From the NCBI GenBank assembly GCA_020631735.1, contig CM036170.1, positions 63,627,737 through 63,691,736 on the forward strand: DNA of 64,000 nt. Direction: 5' to 3'. Origin of the DNA: Saccharum officinarum. Taxonomy: Eukaryota > Streptophyta > Magnoliopsida > Poales > Poaceae. This document shows, piece by piece, positions 46,873-60,095 of this stretch; position 1 is the first letter of the stretch; each line of letters begins with the position of its first letter. The position numbers and the translations under genes are program-made. Under the pieces are notes generated by a model. It made no database searches. It was not told where the DNA came from and saw nothing but the letters and a program-made list of their open reading frames with translations.

Positions 46873-47452
46873 ATTCTCAAATACAGATATGTACCTTTTT
46901 CTGTACTACTTTTGTACTTTGAATTATGATATATATATATATATTGTTGATTCTACAACTACAACAAACTTTTTGATAAACCAGTACATCGATCACCAAT
47001 CCTTCCGAGTTCTCGGAGCAACTCTGTCCTCGACCTCACTCATAGCATGCACGAGATCCGCCCTCTGTGTTTTGGGTGGTCGGCAGATGCCCTTTGTCTA
47101 GACCAATTGTACTCTTACGTGTATACAGGCTCTGACAGCCTTACACTCGGATCACTGGCCCCTCCAAAGCCGTACAAACCTACAGGATGACCTCGATTAC
47201 GCTGGAACAACTAAAAACAGAACATTTTGTTGTTCTAACTTAGTTCTCATCGATTACGCCAGAACTACTGAAACAGAACATTCTGTTGTTCTAACTTAGT
47301 TAAATTCACACGCAATACAAAGCTTCAACATTTTTCATACAAAAACATAAATAGCTTTACATTGTACTACTCATTACCTTATTACAAGCTCCCCTCTTCG
47401 CAGGCACGAGTTTACAATAAGCTTATGAAAATTAACTTTTCCTATGAACTAT
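46873..47452 (+). other. 3' spacer of element B with short (AT)n
   Basis: Non-coding. Includes a short AT dinucleotide tract at about 46928-46944, the position of the long tract in copy C. Confidence 0.5.
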
Positions 47453-50400
47453 TCATAGGTTCCTCCTACTGTGGGCCCTTTGGTAGTTCCGAGACCTTTG
47501 GCATGATCGAGGATGGAGCAGAATGTGCTTCACTAGGAGCCAGTATGGTGGCATGGGTATTTGACCCATGTACAACTGAATTGTTCCTCCAGTTGATGGG
47601 GCAGTAGCTGGGCATAAGATGATGTCCTTGATGATCGCGACAGCATGCTTCATTTCCTCTGACAGCAGCTCGTCAGCTCGCTCCACCTCGGCCTCCCTGG
47701 GATAAACGGCTTCCAGGCGAGCAATATCCAACAAAGGGTAGTGGGCACGTACCAAGCTTAGTACATGTGCACCCACATACTCCATGATGTCCTTCGTCCA
47801 TTGTTGGAGCCATCCCTAGGCTTTTGGGATTTCTCGACCAGGCCTATCTTTGGTGCCTCCACTTCAGATTCGGTGGAGTCGGTGCCAATAACATCGAGCA
47901 CTGGTGCGATCCCTTTTGCCATCTCAGCGCAGGTGTGCTTCCAAGTCTCTCGCTCCTTGACGAGTATCTTGCATTTACCATTAAGGGCTTCTTACTCCGT
48001 CATAAGCTTGCTACACTTCTGGGACCATGCCTCGATCTTTTTTGTACTAGCCTGGTTTTGAAGCTCTAGGTCGTCGCAATCTTTCTTCACATTCTCAAGG
48101 TGCATTTTATCATTTTTCTTTACAACTACAAGGCGTCACGTTGATAAGAATTTAATGCCGCAAACTTCAATAAATGCTATGACAATGCTGAGGAATACTT
48201 ACTCTCTATATCCTTAGCTAATTTAGCATTCTCCTCCTTTATGGCCCACTGTGTTTGCAGCCATTTGGTCTTCTCTTCGGTGAGCCGGTCACGCTCAGCA
48301 GTTACCTGAGCATTTTCTTCATGAAGCCGGCTGACTTTGATGTCCAGACCTATATCAATACTCTAATTATAAACAGTACAATAATACAGCACCCTATAGA
48401 GCTCGAGTACCTAACAACAGATGGGACCCTTACCCGATCTCTGTTTCTCGACCACTTCCTGCCATTGGAGTACCGTGCGCATCTTTTCTTTATGATCAAT
48501 ACTTTGCCTCGCATAACTCTCCAACTGCTGCTGCAGTTTCTTCTATTCTGCGCTCAGCTGTTTGTTCTTCTTGGACACAATCTGTAGTATACAGGGTCAT
48601 AAGGCAGTTCTTATAGATTATATAACAACAGCTTTTACAGTTATGTGAGGCTTACCTTAACTTCCTCCAGGAATATTTTACCAACCGCTTCTACGGCCCC
48701 GACCTTGTCTCCTATTGGGATCTCCACAGTGTAGGAGCGGGTACCACAAAATATGTTTTCTTCTTCATAATGCCCGAGGATTTCTTCTGTGGCTGGGGCT
48801 GAAGACTCGGCTTTATCTCCTGGTCTAGCACTTCCAGTTGGCTCTTTGGTGGTCCCACCAACTTCTGCAGATTTTGGGACTTGCAGCTCTGAGGCTGGCT
48901 GGGGCTATTATGGGTTTTCTAGGGCTGGCTGGTGCTGTACTGATGGTTTTGGGGCTTTCTGTGGTCGTTCTGGTAGATCTAGGGCCCCACCATCTCCTGT
49001 CTGCCCTAAAATTTCAGTGTGTGGACTAGGAGCAGATGCTGAAGGAGCTTGTGGCTCGGGGACTGCTCTCTCTGCTCTGCTCTGCTCAAGGACCTGTCGC
49101 TCGGCGATGGCGGTATTAGGTGGTGGCAGTGTTGCACCGCCAGACAGTTCTTCCAGCCTTTGGGTCGATGCAGAGCTATACAAAATCCATAACAAGTTAC
49201 AAAGGTGATGATATTGACCAATTATGTTATACTCAAACAAGTTTTCGACAACTTACAGGTCTGTACCTTGGAATACGGTGGCAAACTAAGATTTCTTCAT
49301 CTTCTCAGGCTCAACACCCTTCTCTGCCACTATTCCGGTGGTCGGGACTGGCTTAGCCACGTCGCTTCTAACAGCGGCAGCAGACTTTGGGATTCCTGAG
49401 GCCTGTGCCTATGGTTGCGGTGGACGAGGTGGTGGCTCAGTTGTTTGCAACGGTGGTGTCGGCTCCTGCCTTCTAGCAAGCCGATCCCTCCGGCTGCTTG
49501 CTACGATACTAGAGACCTCCTCGTCTTCATCTTCTGGCCAATCTGCAATAACGTGTCGACGTTTGCTTGCTAGGTCCTTTGCTTCTTTTAGGTCAATTAT
49601 CCCTTCTGGATTTTCATTTGCAGAGGTTCCATGTGAGGTCTGGCCCCTTTTCTTTGTCGGGGCAACCACTAGTTTCTTGCCTGCAAGTCGGCTGGCTTGC
49701 TCTGATTCATCCTCAATTTCATGCTAATCAACTTCAGAAGGATCATCGTCCATGGGCAGCAGCTGTGCATCATGGGCCCGTGGCACGACCTCGGGCCACT
49801 CCATGCCTGGAGGGCAAGAGACGAATGCTTGCGCTCTCTCCTGTCCATTAAACTGGGCAACAGATAGCAACACGAATTTCAGCAAGCCAGCGTTCAAAAA
49901 AGTAGTTATTATGTAGAGTTTCAATCACAAGGATAAACTATCTGACAACATTTGACTTACCAGTGGTGGTGGGCGAGTAAGCTTGAACACTGGCTCGATG
50001 ACTGTTAGCTTCTTGAAGTTGGGATCTTTCAGATTAAATAGGTCTCGAACCCTGATCTTCACTTCTTTCGGTTCGAGGTCTTCATTCCTCATCCTGGTCG
50101 GATCCATACGACCTTGGTATTCATATGCCGCTTGCACTCTGGCCTGACACAATTGGATCTGACGACTGATAAAATTCCTGACTACACTTGGTCCATCCAG
50201 CCTTGACCAAGGTAGCAACTGCATTATTGCTTCAATATGGATTGTGTTTTGTGGCAGCTCTTTCCAACTGTTTGTCTTCTCTAGGACTAGGGATGAAAAC
50301 GGTACAGATATTTTCCGACCGTATTCGAGACCGAATCCGTTTAGAGGGGTTTTAATCCGTTCGTATCCGAGTCCGGATATTTAACATCCGATACCATATT

Positions 50401-51144
50401 CATATCCGAATATTTAAATCACATATTTATGATGTCGATATCCAATCGTATCATATCCGACATTTTTTATACTATCCGTATTCGAATCCGAATCCGGACA
50501 TAAATATGAAAACAAATACGATATCAGTGATATCCGTCCGTATCCGATCCGTTTTCATCCCTATCTAGGACCAAGGATACATCACAGTATGAGGCCTGGC
50601 TTGGTTCTTCATGGATGTAAAACCAATGTCTATACCAGTCCTCTAATGTGGTCTTCCAAGGGCAATGTAGGTACTCTGACCTGATCCCTTCCTGCATGTT
50701 CAAATAGCAGCCACCAGCCACATTGGAGCCGCCTCGACCTCCTTTCTTCTTCAACCAAAACAAGTGATGAAAATAGTCGAAGTGGGGTTGAAAACCACCG
50801 TATGCTTCGCAAAGATGGATGAATCTAGCAACAAGCAACACAGAATTCGGATGCAGATTGCAGATACTAATTTTGTAATAATTGCAGAGCCCTTGCAAGA
50901 ATGGATGTATAGGAACACCAAATCCATGAGTGAAGTATTCTTCAAAAACAACAATTTCACCTCCTTTGGGATCCGGAAATGGCTCTAGATCGGGTGCACG
51001 CTATGCCACCAGTTCTTGGGCGTGCAACACACCCATCCGCACCAGTTGCTCGAGGCTAAGTGGGGTGCACTTTGACATACTCCACTCCTTCTTTATGATC
51101 TTCTTGCGCACTTCGGCCTCCGTCTTTGTCTTCCTCGTGGCCAT
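47453..51144 (-). pseudogene. Antisense spliced ORF of element B (putative gypsy-type transposon family)
   Basis: On the minus strand a protein starts at ATG 51144-51142 (MATRKTKTEAEVRKKI). It runs with one in-frame TAG (in ELVA*RAPDLEP) through HGFGVPIHPFLQGLCNYY, LHPNSVLLVARFIHLCEAYG and LEDWYRHWFYIHEEP, the conserved N-terminal part of this plant family. It is then interrupted by a hAT MITE (50563-50288) and continues with WSRLDGPSVVRNFIS to a donor near 49962. Further exons encode ERAQAFVSCPPGMEWPEVVP, an acidic/basic linker and a coiled-coil tail near 47453-48100. Tat elements are known to carry such antisense ORFs 3' of integrase; the role is unknown. Exon borders after 49960 are approximate. 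Confidence 0.7.
50280..50571. mobile_element. hAT-type MITE (276 bp) with 8-bp target duplication
   Basis: The element 50288-50563 begins TAGGGATGAAAACGG and ends CCGTTTTCATCCCTA, perfect 15-bp inverted termini. It is flanked by TCTAGGAC at 50280-50287 and 50564-50571. The interior is built of (A)TATCCGA-type words in both orientations. It disrupts the antisense ORF of element B. Confidence 0.93.
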
Positions 51145-51654
51145 TCCCCGACTCTTTTGACTCTTCCTTTCTACGGAGGAAAAGGAGGGCGCCGTTCTTC
51201 TCAGTGGCTAGGGTTTGGTGGCGGTGACTCAAACGGCAACAGCGCGTGAGGAACTTGGGGCTGGTTCGTCGACACCTACGGCGGCGATTGTGGATTGCAC
51301 TATGGTGGTGGCACTGGGGCTCGAGAGGGCTCTGTGATGACAATGGCGTGGTGGCGGCGGAAGCAAGAAGACGGTTGATTGCGAATATGCGAGTGTGAGT
51401 AGATTGGAATTGTTCCCTTTCCCGGTCTTTAAGAGGCAGGGTCGATTCAGTTTCTGAAAGAATGCGGCACGTGGCGTGAGATTTGCGATAACTGACAGAT
51501 TTCCTCCACAAAAAATTGCATCCCTTATAATTTGGCGCCATTTGGTACGTGACCCAAACGTGTCTTGTTACAGACACTGGGTCACTGTTCACGTGATGCG
51601 CCAGAAAGCAACTGTGGCACCGCCCACGTCATTAGCCCGTCAGATTTGACTAGT

Positions 51655-51669
51655 TAAAAAATAGGAGAG
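51655..51669 (+). other. Polypurine tract of element B
   Basis: TAAAAAATAGGAGAG directly before the LTR start at 51670. Confidence 0.6.
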
Positions 51670-52175
51670 TGTTGGGGTATAAACTCCTATACCCTTACAG
51701 CTAGACATGGGTAGGCCCAGACCAGACGGTACAACCCATTACATGACGACGCGCGATCCAGATCATCGGGATGGATTCTCGCACAAGGCATCAAACCAGA
51801 CTTGGGAATCAAGCAAGGTCTTGGTCGGTTAGATTAGGAATCCTTATCTGGTTCTGTATGTCAATTGTAACTGGCTAAGATTAGTTTCCAGATCTATAAC
51901 CCTGCCTCCCGGACTATATAAGGAGGGTAGGGGACCCCCCCTCAAAAATATCAAAACATACTCTAGGGCAAACTAGCTTGTAATACATTGTTCGAAACAG
52001 CAATAACAAAGTAGAGCAGGACGTAAGGTATTACGCCCACACGGCGGCCTAAACCTGGGTAAACCCGCGTGTTGTCCTACATCACCATCTCGTTCGTGGC
52101 TTGCACACCTATCTGTCGACAATCTACTACCTTGGGCATACCCCTCGGTAGACTGCCGTCCAGGTTTTGTCGACA
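51670..52175 (+). repeat. Shared LTR: 3' LTR of B and 5' LTR of C
   Basis: TGTTGGGGTATAAACTCC...TTTTGTCGACA, 506 bp. It is preceded by a polypurine tract and followed by a primer-binding-site-like sequence and a second gag, so it ends one copy and begins the next. Confidence 0.88.
51915..51922 (+). promoter_or_regulatory. TATA box of the shared LTR
   Basis: TATATAAGGAGGG, as in LTR B. Confidence 0.5.
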
Positions 52176-52176
52176 T

Positions 52177-52193
52177 TTGTACGCCAGGTAGGG
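52177..52193 (+). other. Degenerate primer-binding site of element C
   Basis: TTGTACGCCAGGTAGGG at the PBS position; its first half differs at three bases from TGGCGCG in B, so priming is likely weakened. Confidence 0.5.
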
Positions 52194-52223
52194 GGTGTGT
52201 GTACTGCTTTTCAGGTGTGCGAG

Positions 52224-54840
52224 ATGGTCATCTTCCCTGACTCCATGGCCACAACGGCGGGCCTCACGTCCACGATCGGCCAGATCACCTGGACCACCGG
52301 CTCTAATGACTTTGTCATCACAGCCATGGAGGAGGTGCGGATCCGATCTGCATCGACTACTTCCCCGACACCGGCGTCGACTATGACTACGCTGGCTCCG
52401 GCTTCGCCTGCACCAGCACCCTCATCGACCACGCCGGCAACTCATCGACTCCTTCCTCACTACCAGGGGAGGAAACTCGACTCCACTGACTTGATCGACT
52501 CCATCGACCAGCTCGGTGATAAACTCTCGTTTACCATATCTCTGGTCGATTCACTCCGAGAGCAGTTTACTGGGCAGAACTCGAACGACTACAATAGATC
52601 TACTTGACCCGTTCGAGCCACCCGTTTTCAACGGTTGCGTACAGATCTAGTGGTCACTTCAACTCCTGAAGGGCGCTCCGCTCGGCCTCGACCTCGACAA
52701 TGCAACTTCGTCAATATGGTGGGCTCTGATCAAGTTTCAATCCATACCACTCAGACGGATAACCGTTTGAGCCCCAGATCAAGCACTATGTCTGACGAAA
52801 ATACTCAAACCATGGTATTACACCATGTGAGTAGCGGTGATGAAGAGATGCTACATCCTCCGGGCTTTCCTCAAATCTTGGCTTTCCCTCCAAGGCGTGG
52901 CGCCATGATCAACGTGGTTAGCCAAGATGAAGACCCACCTGCTGGGGGCGAGACCGATCAACAGTGACGAGAGCGACAACAGCGCAATGCTGATCGAGCT
53001 CAACGTCGCATAGATGAAGACGCATGCCTAGCGCAACAGCAAGCAGACCGCGACCAGCAAGAAGCTGACGCTGCAGCTAGGCGTAACCGGTTGCAAGGGC
53101 ACAACCTCAATGATGCTTTCGACATGGTGGGGAACAGACTAGTATTCAAAACCCTGAGCGCCAACGTGGTTGTTGCCATTGAAAGCCTGAAGCGGTTACC
53201 AGATACCTTAGAAATCCAAAACATCCGGGAGGATCTGTAGGCTTATCTCCAGGCGGCTATGGTTCAAACTAATGAACGTGTCGTAGGCCCATCGGCGTCT
53301 GGCGCGACTAGCAGGAGCCGCCAGCACTCCAGTTAACCTTTTAGGTCTGGTCAACGTGGCTTACGTGCACCCACCGGCCCAGACCACCAAGTAGGCAACG
53401 ATAATCACATGGCTCCTGGCGTCAATCCAGGGGCTGACGGAGGCAATGACGGCAATCGCGGGAACCCTCCCCGCAACGATAATCGCCAGCTCGACCACCG
53501 CCACAATAACAACGATGACGACCGACGCAGCGATAATCGGCATAATGACCACTGGGACCACCGTCATCAGGGGCAACAACACGGTGACGAACGAGATCGC
53601 CATGATGGCAATCATGATCTCTGTCGCGACCTCAACAATCGTGACCTACGTCCTCACATTGAACAGAGAGCTCGAGACTGTGCGTCCCATGAAACCAGTC
53701 GCCGCATGGAGTATGATATGGTTCACGGTCCCTCGGGCCCCAAGCAATTCACCAACCACCTATGACAAGTCATCTGGCCTAGATGTTTTAAGCTTGAAAA
53801 GCTTAACCATTACGACGACAAGGTCAATCACGAGCTATGGGTCCAACTTTATGAGACCGCTTGCAGATCTGCTATGGGTGAAGAGCACGTCATGGCCAAT
53901 TACGAGACCAATGGCTTGTCAGTCTCCCTGAGAACCAATTTGACTCCTGGTATGCTTTGCGTCAAGCCTTTGTCAAAAACTTCATTGCTACCTGTGAAAA
54001 GTCTGGCAACAAGTACGATCTGCAGAGCATCCGCGACGCCAGGGATGAACCATTGCACGAGTACATCCGACGTTCCTCGGATATGCGCATCAGGATTCCT
54101 AGGATCACCGATAACGAGGCAATTGAAGCCTTCATTACTGGTCTACGCTACCACAATAATCTTAGGGACAAGCTCCTTCGTAAACGGCCTATAACGGTGG
54201 TCGACCTCCTCACCACCGCTAAGAAGTATGTGGATGCCGATGACGCCAAGAAGCTGTTGAATGAGGGCACCGTCAAAGCACCGTACTCCCCACGACGCGA
54301 CGACTACCATGACAACCGCCACCGCGATGACTTTAGAGGTTGCAGCGACATCAGGGACTGCTGTAACGACAATCATGATCGGCGCGACAACAGAAATCAG
54401 CACGGCGATCGCCGTGACAACTTCAAGGGCAAGCACGCTTGCGATGACGACGGTGAAGTCAACGCCGTGAAAAAAATTTGGTGGGCATCGCAATTATGAA
54501 GAAGACTATGCTAAAGCTTTGAAGGGACCTTGCCCAACTCATCCTAAGTCCAACCACACGTTGGAAAACTGCAAGGTCCTCAAGGCAATCTACCATCGCA
54601 AACAGGCTTCAGAAAATGCCGACAAGCCTAATGAAGCAACAGACCAGCGTAACCGCAGGGACGATGACGAGGACGATCCTAACAAGAACCCCAAGCACCA
54701 GTATCAGGAACCAATGAGGCATGTTGCAACCATTGTCAAGGGTAAGGTGTCTGTTGAAAGTAAACACGAACGGAAGCTGCTCGCCCGCGCTTGCCTGAAT
54801 GTGGCCAAGGTAGACGACCTCATTGCGGATCTAAGACTAC
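52224..54840 (+). pseudogene. gag of element C
   Basis: Collinear with the gag of B from ATG 52224 (MVIFPDSMATTAG). The capsid-like core (ATCEKSGNKYDLQSIRDARD, EAFITGLRYHNNL) is in one frame up to a run of seven A at 54470-54476, where an extra base relative to B shifts the frame (VKKIWWASQL instead of MKKFGGH). The zinc-like motif CPTHPKSNHTLENC is better kept than in B. Upstream, about 25 bp present in B near 41990 are missing near 53905, and several stops interrupt the N-terminal part. No functional Gag can be made. Confidence 0.82.
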
Positions 54841-55102
54841 CCCCCTGGTCACACCGAGAAATCAACTTCAGTAGGGTGGATCAATGGGCCACCATCCTTG
54901 AACCAGGTCGTTTCGCTCTTGTCCTCAGCCCTTGTATCAATAAAGTGCAATTTGATAGGATGCTCGTTGACGGTGGTAGTTCCATCGACATCCTATTCAA
55001 AAATAGCCTCTCAGCATTGAACATATCTAAAGCTGACTTGAAGCCATATGACGCACAGTTCTGGGGAGTCCTGCCAGGATAGAGCTCTACGCCTCTCGGG
55101 CA
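54841..55102 (+). pseudogene. Protease region of element C, 5' part
   Basis: Contains the intact retropepsin-type core LVDGGSSIDILF (near 54965) followed by NSLSALNISKADLKPYDAQF, then a TAG at 55080-55082. The reading is cut by the solo-LTR insertion at 55103 and resumes after 60095. Confidence 0.8.
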
Positions 55103-58100
55103 TGTAACAGAACCGACCAAATTATAAGAGCACAAGTACAAAAACAAGCACCGAAGCGCTCAAATTTTCGAACTTGAGCCCATATAATCCCGGTAGTCAA
55201 TTGAAACCACGAAGGATTTCAAACCAACTTGCTTACAACCAAGATCGCATCATTCAACATACAACATCATACGTTACATTTCGCAAAGAGTTCTGAAATA
55301 AGTTTACACACACGGAGTCGCAGATATTACAAACCAAGTTTATAAAAGTAGCGGAAGCATACACACACACCCGTTGTTTAAATACTGCCAGTCTTGCCGA
55401 TCAACAACCCACAAAAGCATCAGAAAAGTACATAAAAGATGATCACGCCCTAGTGATCTAGTCTTCGTCACCCGCAGGGTGGAGACAATTTTTGCAGAAG
55501 CCTTGGTAGAGCATATCATCTGCAACAGGAGGGAATAAACCCTGAGTACTGGAATGTACTCAGCTAGACTTACCCGTCAAAGACCAGAAATAAGATGACA
55601 CCAAGGATTATGCAAGGCTTTCATAAATGGAGCTGGCTGACATTACCTTTTGTGGAAAAGCATAAGTAATTGAAACTCTTTTAACCTGTACTAGCATTTA
55701 TTTTTAGCATTTACCTGCCATCTATCTTAGCACTTGTACTAAGCATGCACTTGATTATAATCAAACAATTATCATTATTATATCTAGAGCAGGTATGAAT
55801 TATGGCAACATTGTATCATTCCCTTAACCACCTGTTCATTTAATGAGATCTACGTTGCCGCTGCTCAAGTCAAGTGCTCACTAACCGGGAGCGACGGCGA
55901 TTCGAATCGAATTCCTATCCAGCTGGAGGGGTATTTCTAACACTCATCGAGTCACGCCTGGCGAGGGCTGCTCAGGTCATCTTTTGTACAGTTCAGGAAT
56001 CGCGGGCCCGAATAATGTCGCGTCCCCAAGGGCGACACTCTGCCAGGTGCTAGGGACTCTAACCCCCCTTGGTCTCACGCTAATGTCTCCAAGCACATCC
56101 TTTCTCTCCTCTAAGATGCAACCTACCATTCGATTCCCGGCCTGAACCATACTACTCGACTTCGCGGTCGGAACGGCTTATCCGGCCAACTAAGTGTTAG
56201 ACTGCGTTCAACATGACTCAAGGACGTACAGCGAATCGGTCCTTAAACGACTCAGACGGGCATAGCTCCACACCCAAGACGTGTAGTGTCTTGCGGCTGT
56301 ACTATCGAACTCCCGCCCGGTCTCAATTTTATTTTTAAAGCATGTTTCCATCCATGATAGCCATAAAACCACTCGTGACTCCTTCCTACATCTCGCGGAT
56401 GACCGGAAATCACCCGACTTCTACCGTACTAAGCAGGGCTAAGCATAGACACGTGTCTAAACCTAATATAGGAGTAAGTACGATATCTGGATAAGGACAG
56501 GTATAATGCAACAATTGTTTTCATACAACTCCTACAACTTAATGCAGTAAACAATTAAAAGTACTCAAGATTAATTTATAAAACAGTAGGTTCAGCATGC
56601 ACCGGGGCTTGCCTTTCAGAAAGGTCGAAGGCCGGTGGTCAGGACACTCAGGCAAGTCTTCAGCGGCGTCTCCTCCACCGACTGGTTCCGCTGGCTCCTC
56701 TGGCTGGTCCTGGATTTCCTCCGGAATCACTGGCTCGAACTCGAGGAGTGTTATCCCCTCCGGAACACCTATTGCATGAGTGCACAATAAATATCATGGA
56801 TGTATAATGGGTGCAACATGCTCGGAATGAAATGCATTTCAGCAGTAAGAGTACTCTATTCCAGTCACTTCACCATTACGTGCAAATCACTTCTCCGGTG
56901 GAGAAGTACTTACCTAATCTACTCAACCTAAGGTATAGCTGTTCATCTTAGGTTAAGGCCCTAACACCTAACAAACACAAGAGTGACATTATTTAGGTTA
57001 CCACATCCAACCCAAAATATCACAGTAAGACATTCTGGACAGCAGCTACTTGTTTCTAACATAACTGGAGATTCCCAACTCCAAAACATATGATCTAAGA
57101 CAATCTGGAAAGCTTATGAAATGCACCACAAATTATTTACAGACCACAACACTTAATTCCAAAGTTTACCTAGTCGAAATTCTAAAGTTCCAGAATCTGT
57201 CCTCTCTAAACAGAGAGTAGCCAATTCTGGACTGTCACTTTAAACAGCAATAACTCCCAAACTACTACGCCAAATGCTCCCAAATTTTTACACAAGCTAA
57301 TTTACCAAGTTTACTACAACTTTGGTATTTACAAGTTTTCCAGTAAACACTTTTATCAAGGATCAAACCTAGAAATACTACCAGCTGTCCAGAAAACCTA
57401 GAATTGCAAAGATTAAATATTTATTTATGTGACAAACACCCCATAACACCAAACTAATATTACCAAAAGTTCACATAGGTCACAAAAACACCAGAAAGTA
57501 AGGTTGGCCCACCTAAAATATTTATTTATACCCATTTCTTATTTTACTTAAGTAATTAAGTGGAATTTTAAACATATATGTAAACTACTCCTAAAATTCT
57601 ACAAAAATTATTGGAGACTCTCTGACCCAAAAATAGGCTATTGTAAAAATTTGAACTAAATTTATTTACAGGAACTTCCTACACAAAATTCACAAGCCCA
57701 AAAGACTGATTTTTGTATAATTAACAAATCATAGTAAAAAGTGTCAAACAACAGATTTCCTAATTTTCTTGGACACTCTAGGTACCAAGACATTCTCCAA
57801 AAAGTTATAAGAACATCACACATGTAGAAAAATTACCAAAATTCATTTAAGTATTTCCTAAAATAATAAGATAGCATTATAACTTGAAAAGTACTTAAGA
57901 ACTACTGCCCAAATTTTTACCAGAGCTAGAGCAAGTATAAATTAGCCTACCCACCAAATTTCATAATTTTTGGAACACTAAAACTCAAGATATGATTTAA
58001 ACAATTTTGCATGTAATCTAAAACACATTTCAAAAACCTATTTAAATCTCCTAGAAACTAAACATCACATATCTAATTTATATTTTTCTAAAATACTACA

Positions 58101-60095
58101 CATCATGCAGACCCTAACAAAATTTATCTCATAATTTTTGGGCAAGTAAAACCCTAGATCTACATTTTCCAAAACTTATCTAAAACTGTGACAGAATAAA
58201 GAAAAATGAATAAATCCTATCGGATGCTGGGCCGGCCCGGGAACAGACGCGGCCCACGGCGCGCGCGCGGCCCGCTCGGGCTCTCGCCCGCGCGCGACAC
58301 CTGATAGGCGGGCCCCCACGGTCAGGGACAGAGGGACAGGGGAGCGGCGGCCACGAGCTCCGGCGAGCAATTCCTCGCCGCCGGTGGCTCCTCCGACCGA
58401 TCCAAGTGCACCGGCGTCTTGCCCAAACCCAACCGCACCGAAGCTACCACTTTCCCCAAAGTTGATGCACCACCGCACCCAGACCGACGGTAATGGCGGA
58501 CGGCCGCGGTGCCTGGCGGTACGCCGGCGAGTCCCGGCTGTCGCACGACCTATCGAAGGGCGCATCACCTTCCTAGACTCCTAGCGGACCTAACGAGGTC
58601 ACTCCCACAGACGGGGGTGGAGCGGAACCGCTTGATCGCGTGAGCACCTGGCCGACGGCCATAGCGTGGCCGTGCACGGTCTCGTTCCGTCATGGCTGTC
58701 CCGATACTGGCGGTAACATCTTCATCCTAGCATCTACACGTGACAGGGAGGGGGAAACGTGGGTGAAGGCAGACGGAGAACTACTGTGTGGTGCTGGCCA
58801 CGGTGACCCGCACATGGCGGAGCTCCGGTGAGCTTCGGTGAACGGGCGGAAACGGCAATGCGGCTCACCTTGGGCTCAATCCAACCTACCGACGGGTCGA
58901 GGAGGTGTAGGACGGGGAGGCGGAGGGATGGACGTGGTTCGGCGAGCGGTGGGGAGTGCGCGAGCTCGGAGATGGCTATGGCGGCAATGGCGTCCCGGTT
59001 TCCGCCTCGGTGAGCCCGGCCAGAGCGAGAGGAAGGGAGAAGAGAATGAGCGCGCGTGAGGGGGTGGAGGTGGCCGCTCGGTGTTCAACTCACGCCCGGG
59101 CTCGTGATGTGGAGGGAACGGCAGCGCTCGGTCGCCACGCGTCGCTGTTCTTCTGCCCGCGCGCCACGACATGCCGGTGTTCGAGCTCGTTGACTGAAAC
59201 CGAGCCTCCAAAGACCGACTGACAGGGCAGTTTTGGCGCTAATTATCTCTCAAACCGGTCCGAGTTAGGAGCAGGTGATAATACAAAAATTGTAGGGCTT
59301 TATGAGGTCAACAACTTTGCTAATTGGCTCCAGAACCAATTCGGCTCAGATTTGAAACTATAAAACTCCAAAGTGGTGCCCCTTGAAACTGAAATACAGT
59401 TTCAGAGATAAACGTCGACTGAAACCCTAACTTCTTGACACTATATCTCCTAAACTATTTAGAACCAGGTGATGGTGATGTTGACAATGTTGTAGAGCTA
59501 TGTGTGGACAACAACTTTGTCAATTGGCTCAAGGACTGATTCGGCCTGGTTTGTGAGTTATAGGGTGCCAAAGTGGGGTACAGTGAAACGGTTTTCCGCT
59601 TCATACTTAGCCAAAAATGCTAAGTCCCAAAACAGCCTCTAATACTGACTTGTGGGCCACTTTTGAGCATGTTCTGATCACTTTCATGAGATGGCCATAT
59701 TAGAACTTTTGTTCCCCATAGAATTCCCTACAACTTTGCTTAAGGGTGCTCCTCCATGCAAGGTCTCTAAGCTAGACTTTTTAATTGGTCAAACTAGAGC
59801 ATCCTAGGGCTAAATGGTGGTCAACTACACCTTGGAGGGCATTTTGGTGATTTTGGTCAACATGAACCTTGCTCCATGAGTGACCCTAAGTATAACTAAG
59901 ATGTTGTGAGATATAATTGGCTACTCTACCCTTTAGTTACACCAACTCCCTAGTGTCACATGATGTGAGCCAAACAAAACTTTAAAAACAAATCACATTT
60001 GTTGCAACCACATGAAATAACATGAAAGGATGCATGCTTATGCTAATATAATGCAATGCAATTATGGAGCTAAACACCTGAGGTGTTACAGGGTA
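55098..60095 (-). mobile_element. Solo LTR (4.99 kb), minus strand, with 5-bp target duplication
   Basis: The element 55103-60090 begins TGTAACAGAACCGACC and ends TGAGGTGTTACA, flanked by GGGCA (55098-55102) and GGGTA (60091-60095), one mismatch. On the minus strand both ends match the solo LTR at 28098-32941. The host sequence of element B (CTCTCGGGCAAATTATCC at 43205) shows the empty site. A GC-rich segment at 58200-59220 corresponds to 29200-29960 of the other copy. There is no retroviral protein. Confidence 0.85.

Larger units (their letters stand above)
39741..52175 (+). mobile_element. Tat-lineage Ty3/gypsy retrotransposon B, LTR to LTR
   Basis: Two 506-bp LTRs (39741-40246 and 51670-52175) enclose gag, protease, RT, RNase H, archaeal-type RNase H and integrase on the plus strand and a spliced antisense ORF in the 3' part. 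A PBS follows the first LTR and a purine tract precedes the second. By eye count the LTRs differ at about 48 of 506 positions, mostly transitions, so this is an old copy. Confidence 0.85.
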
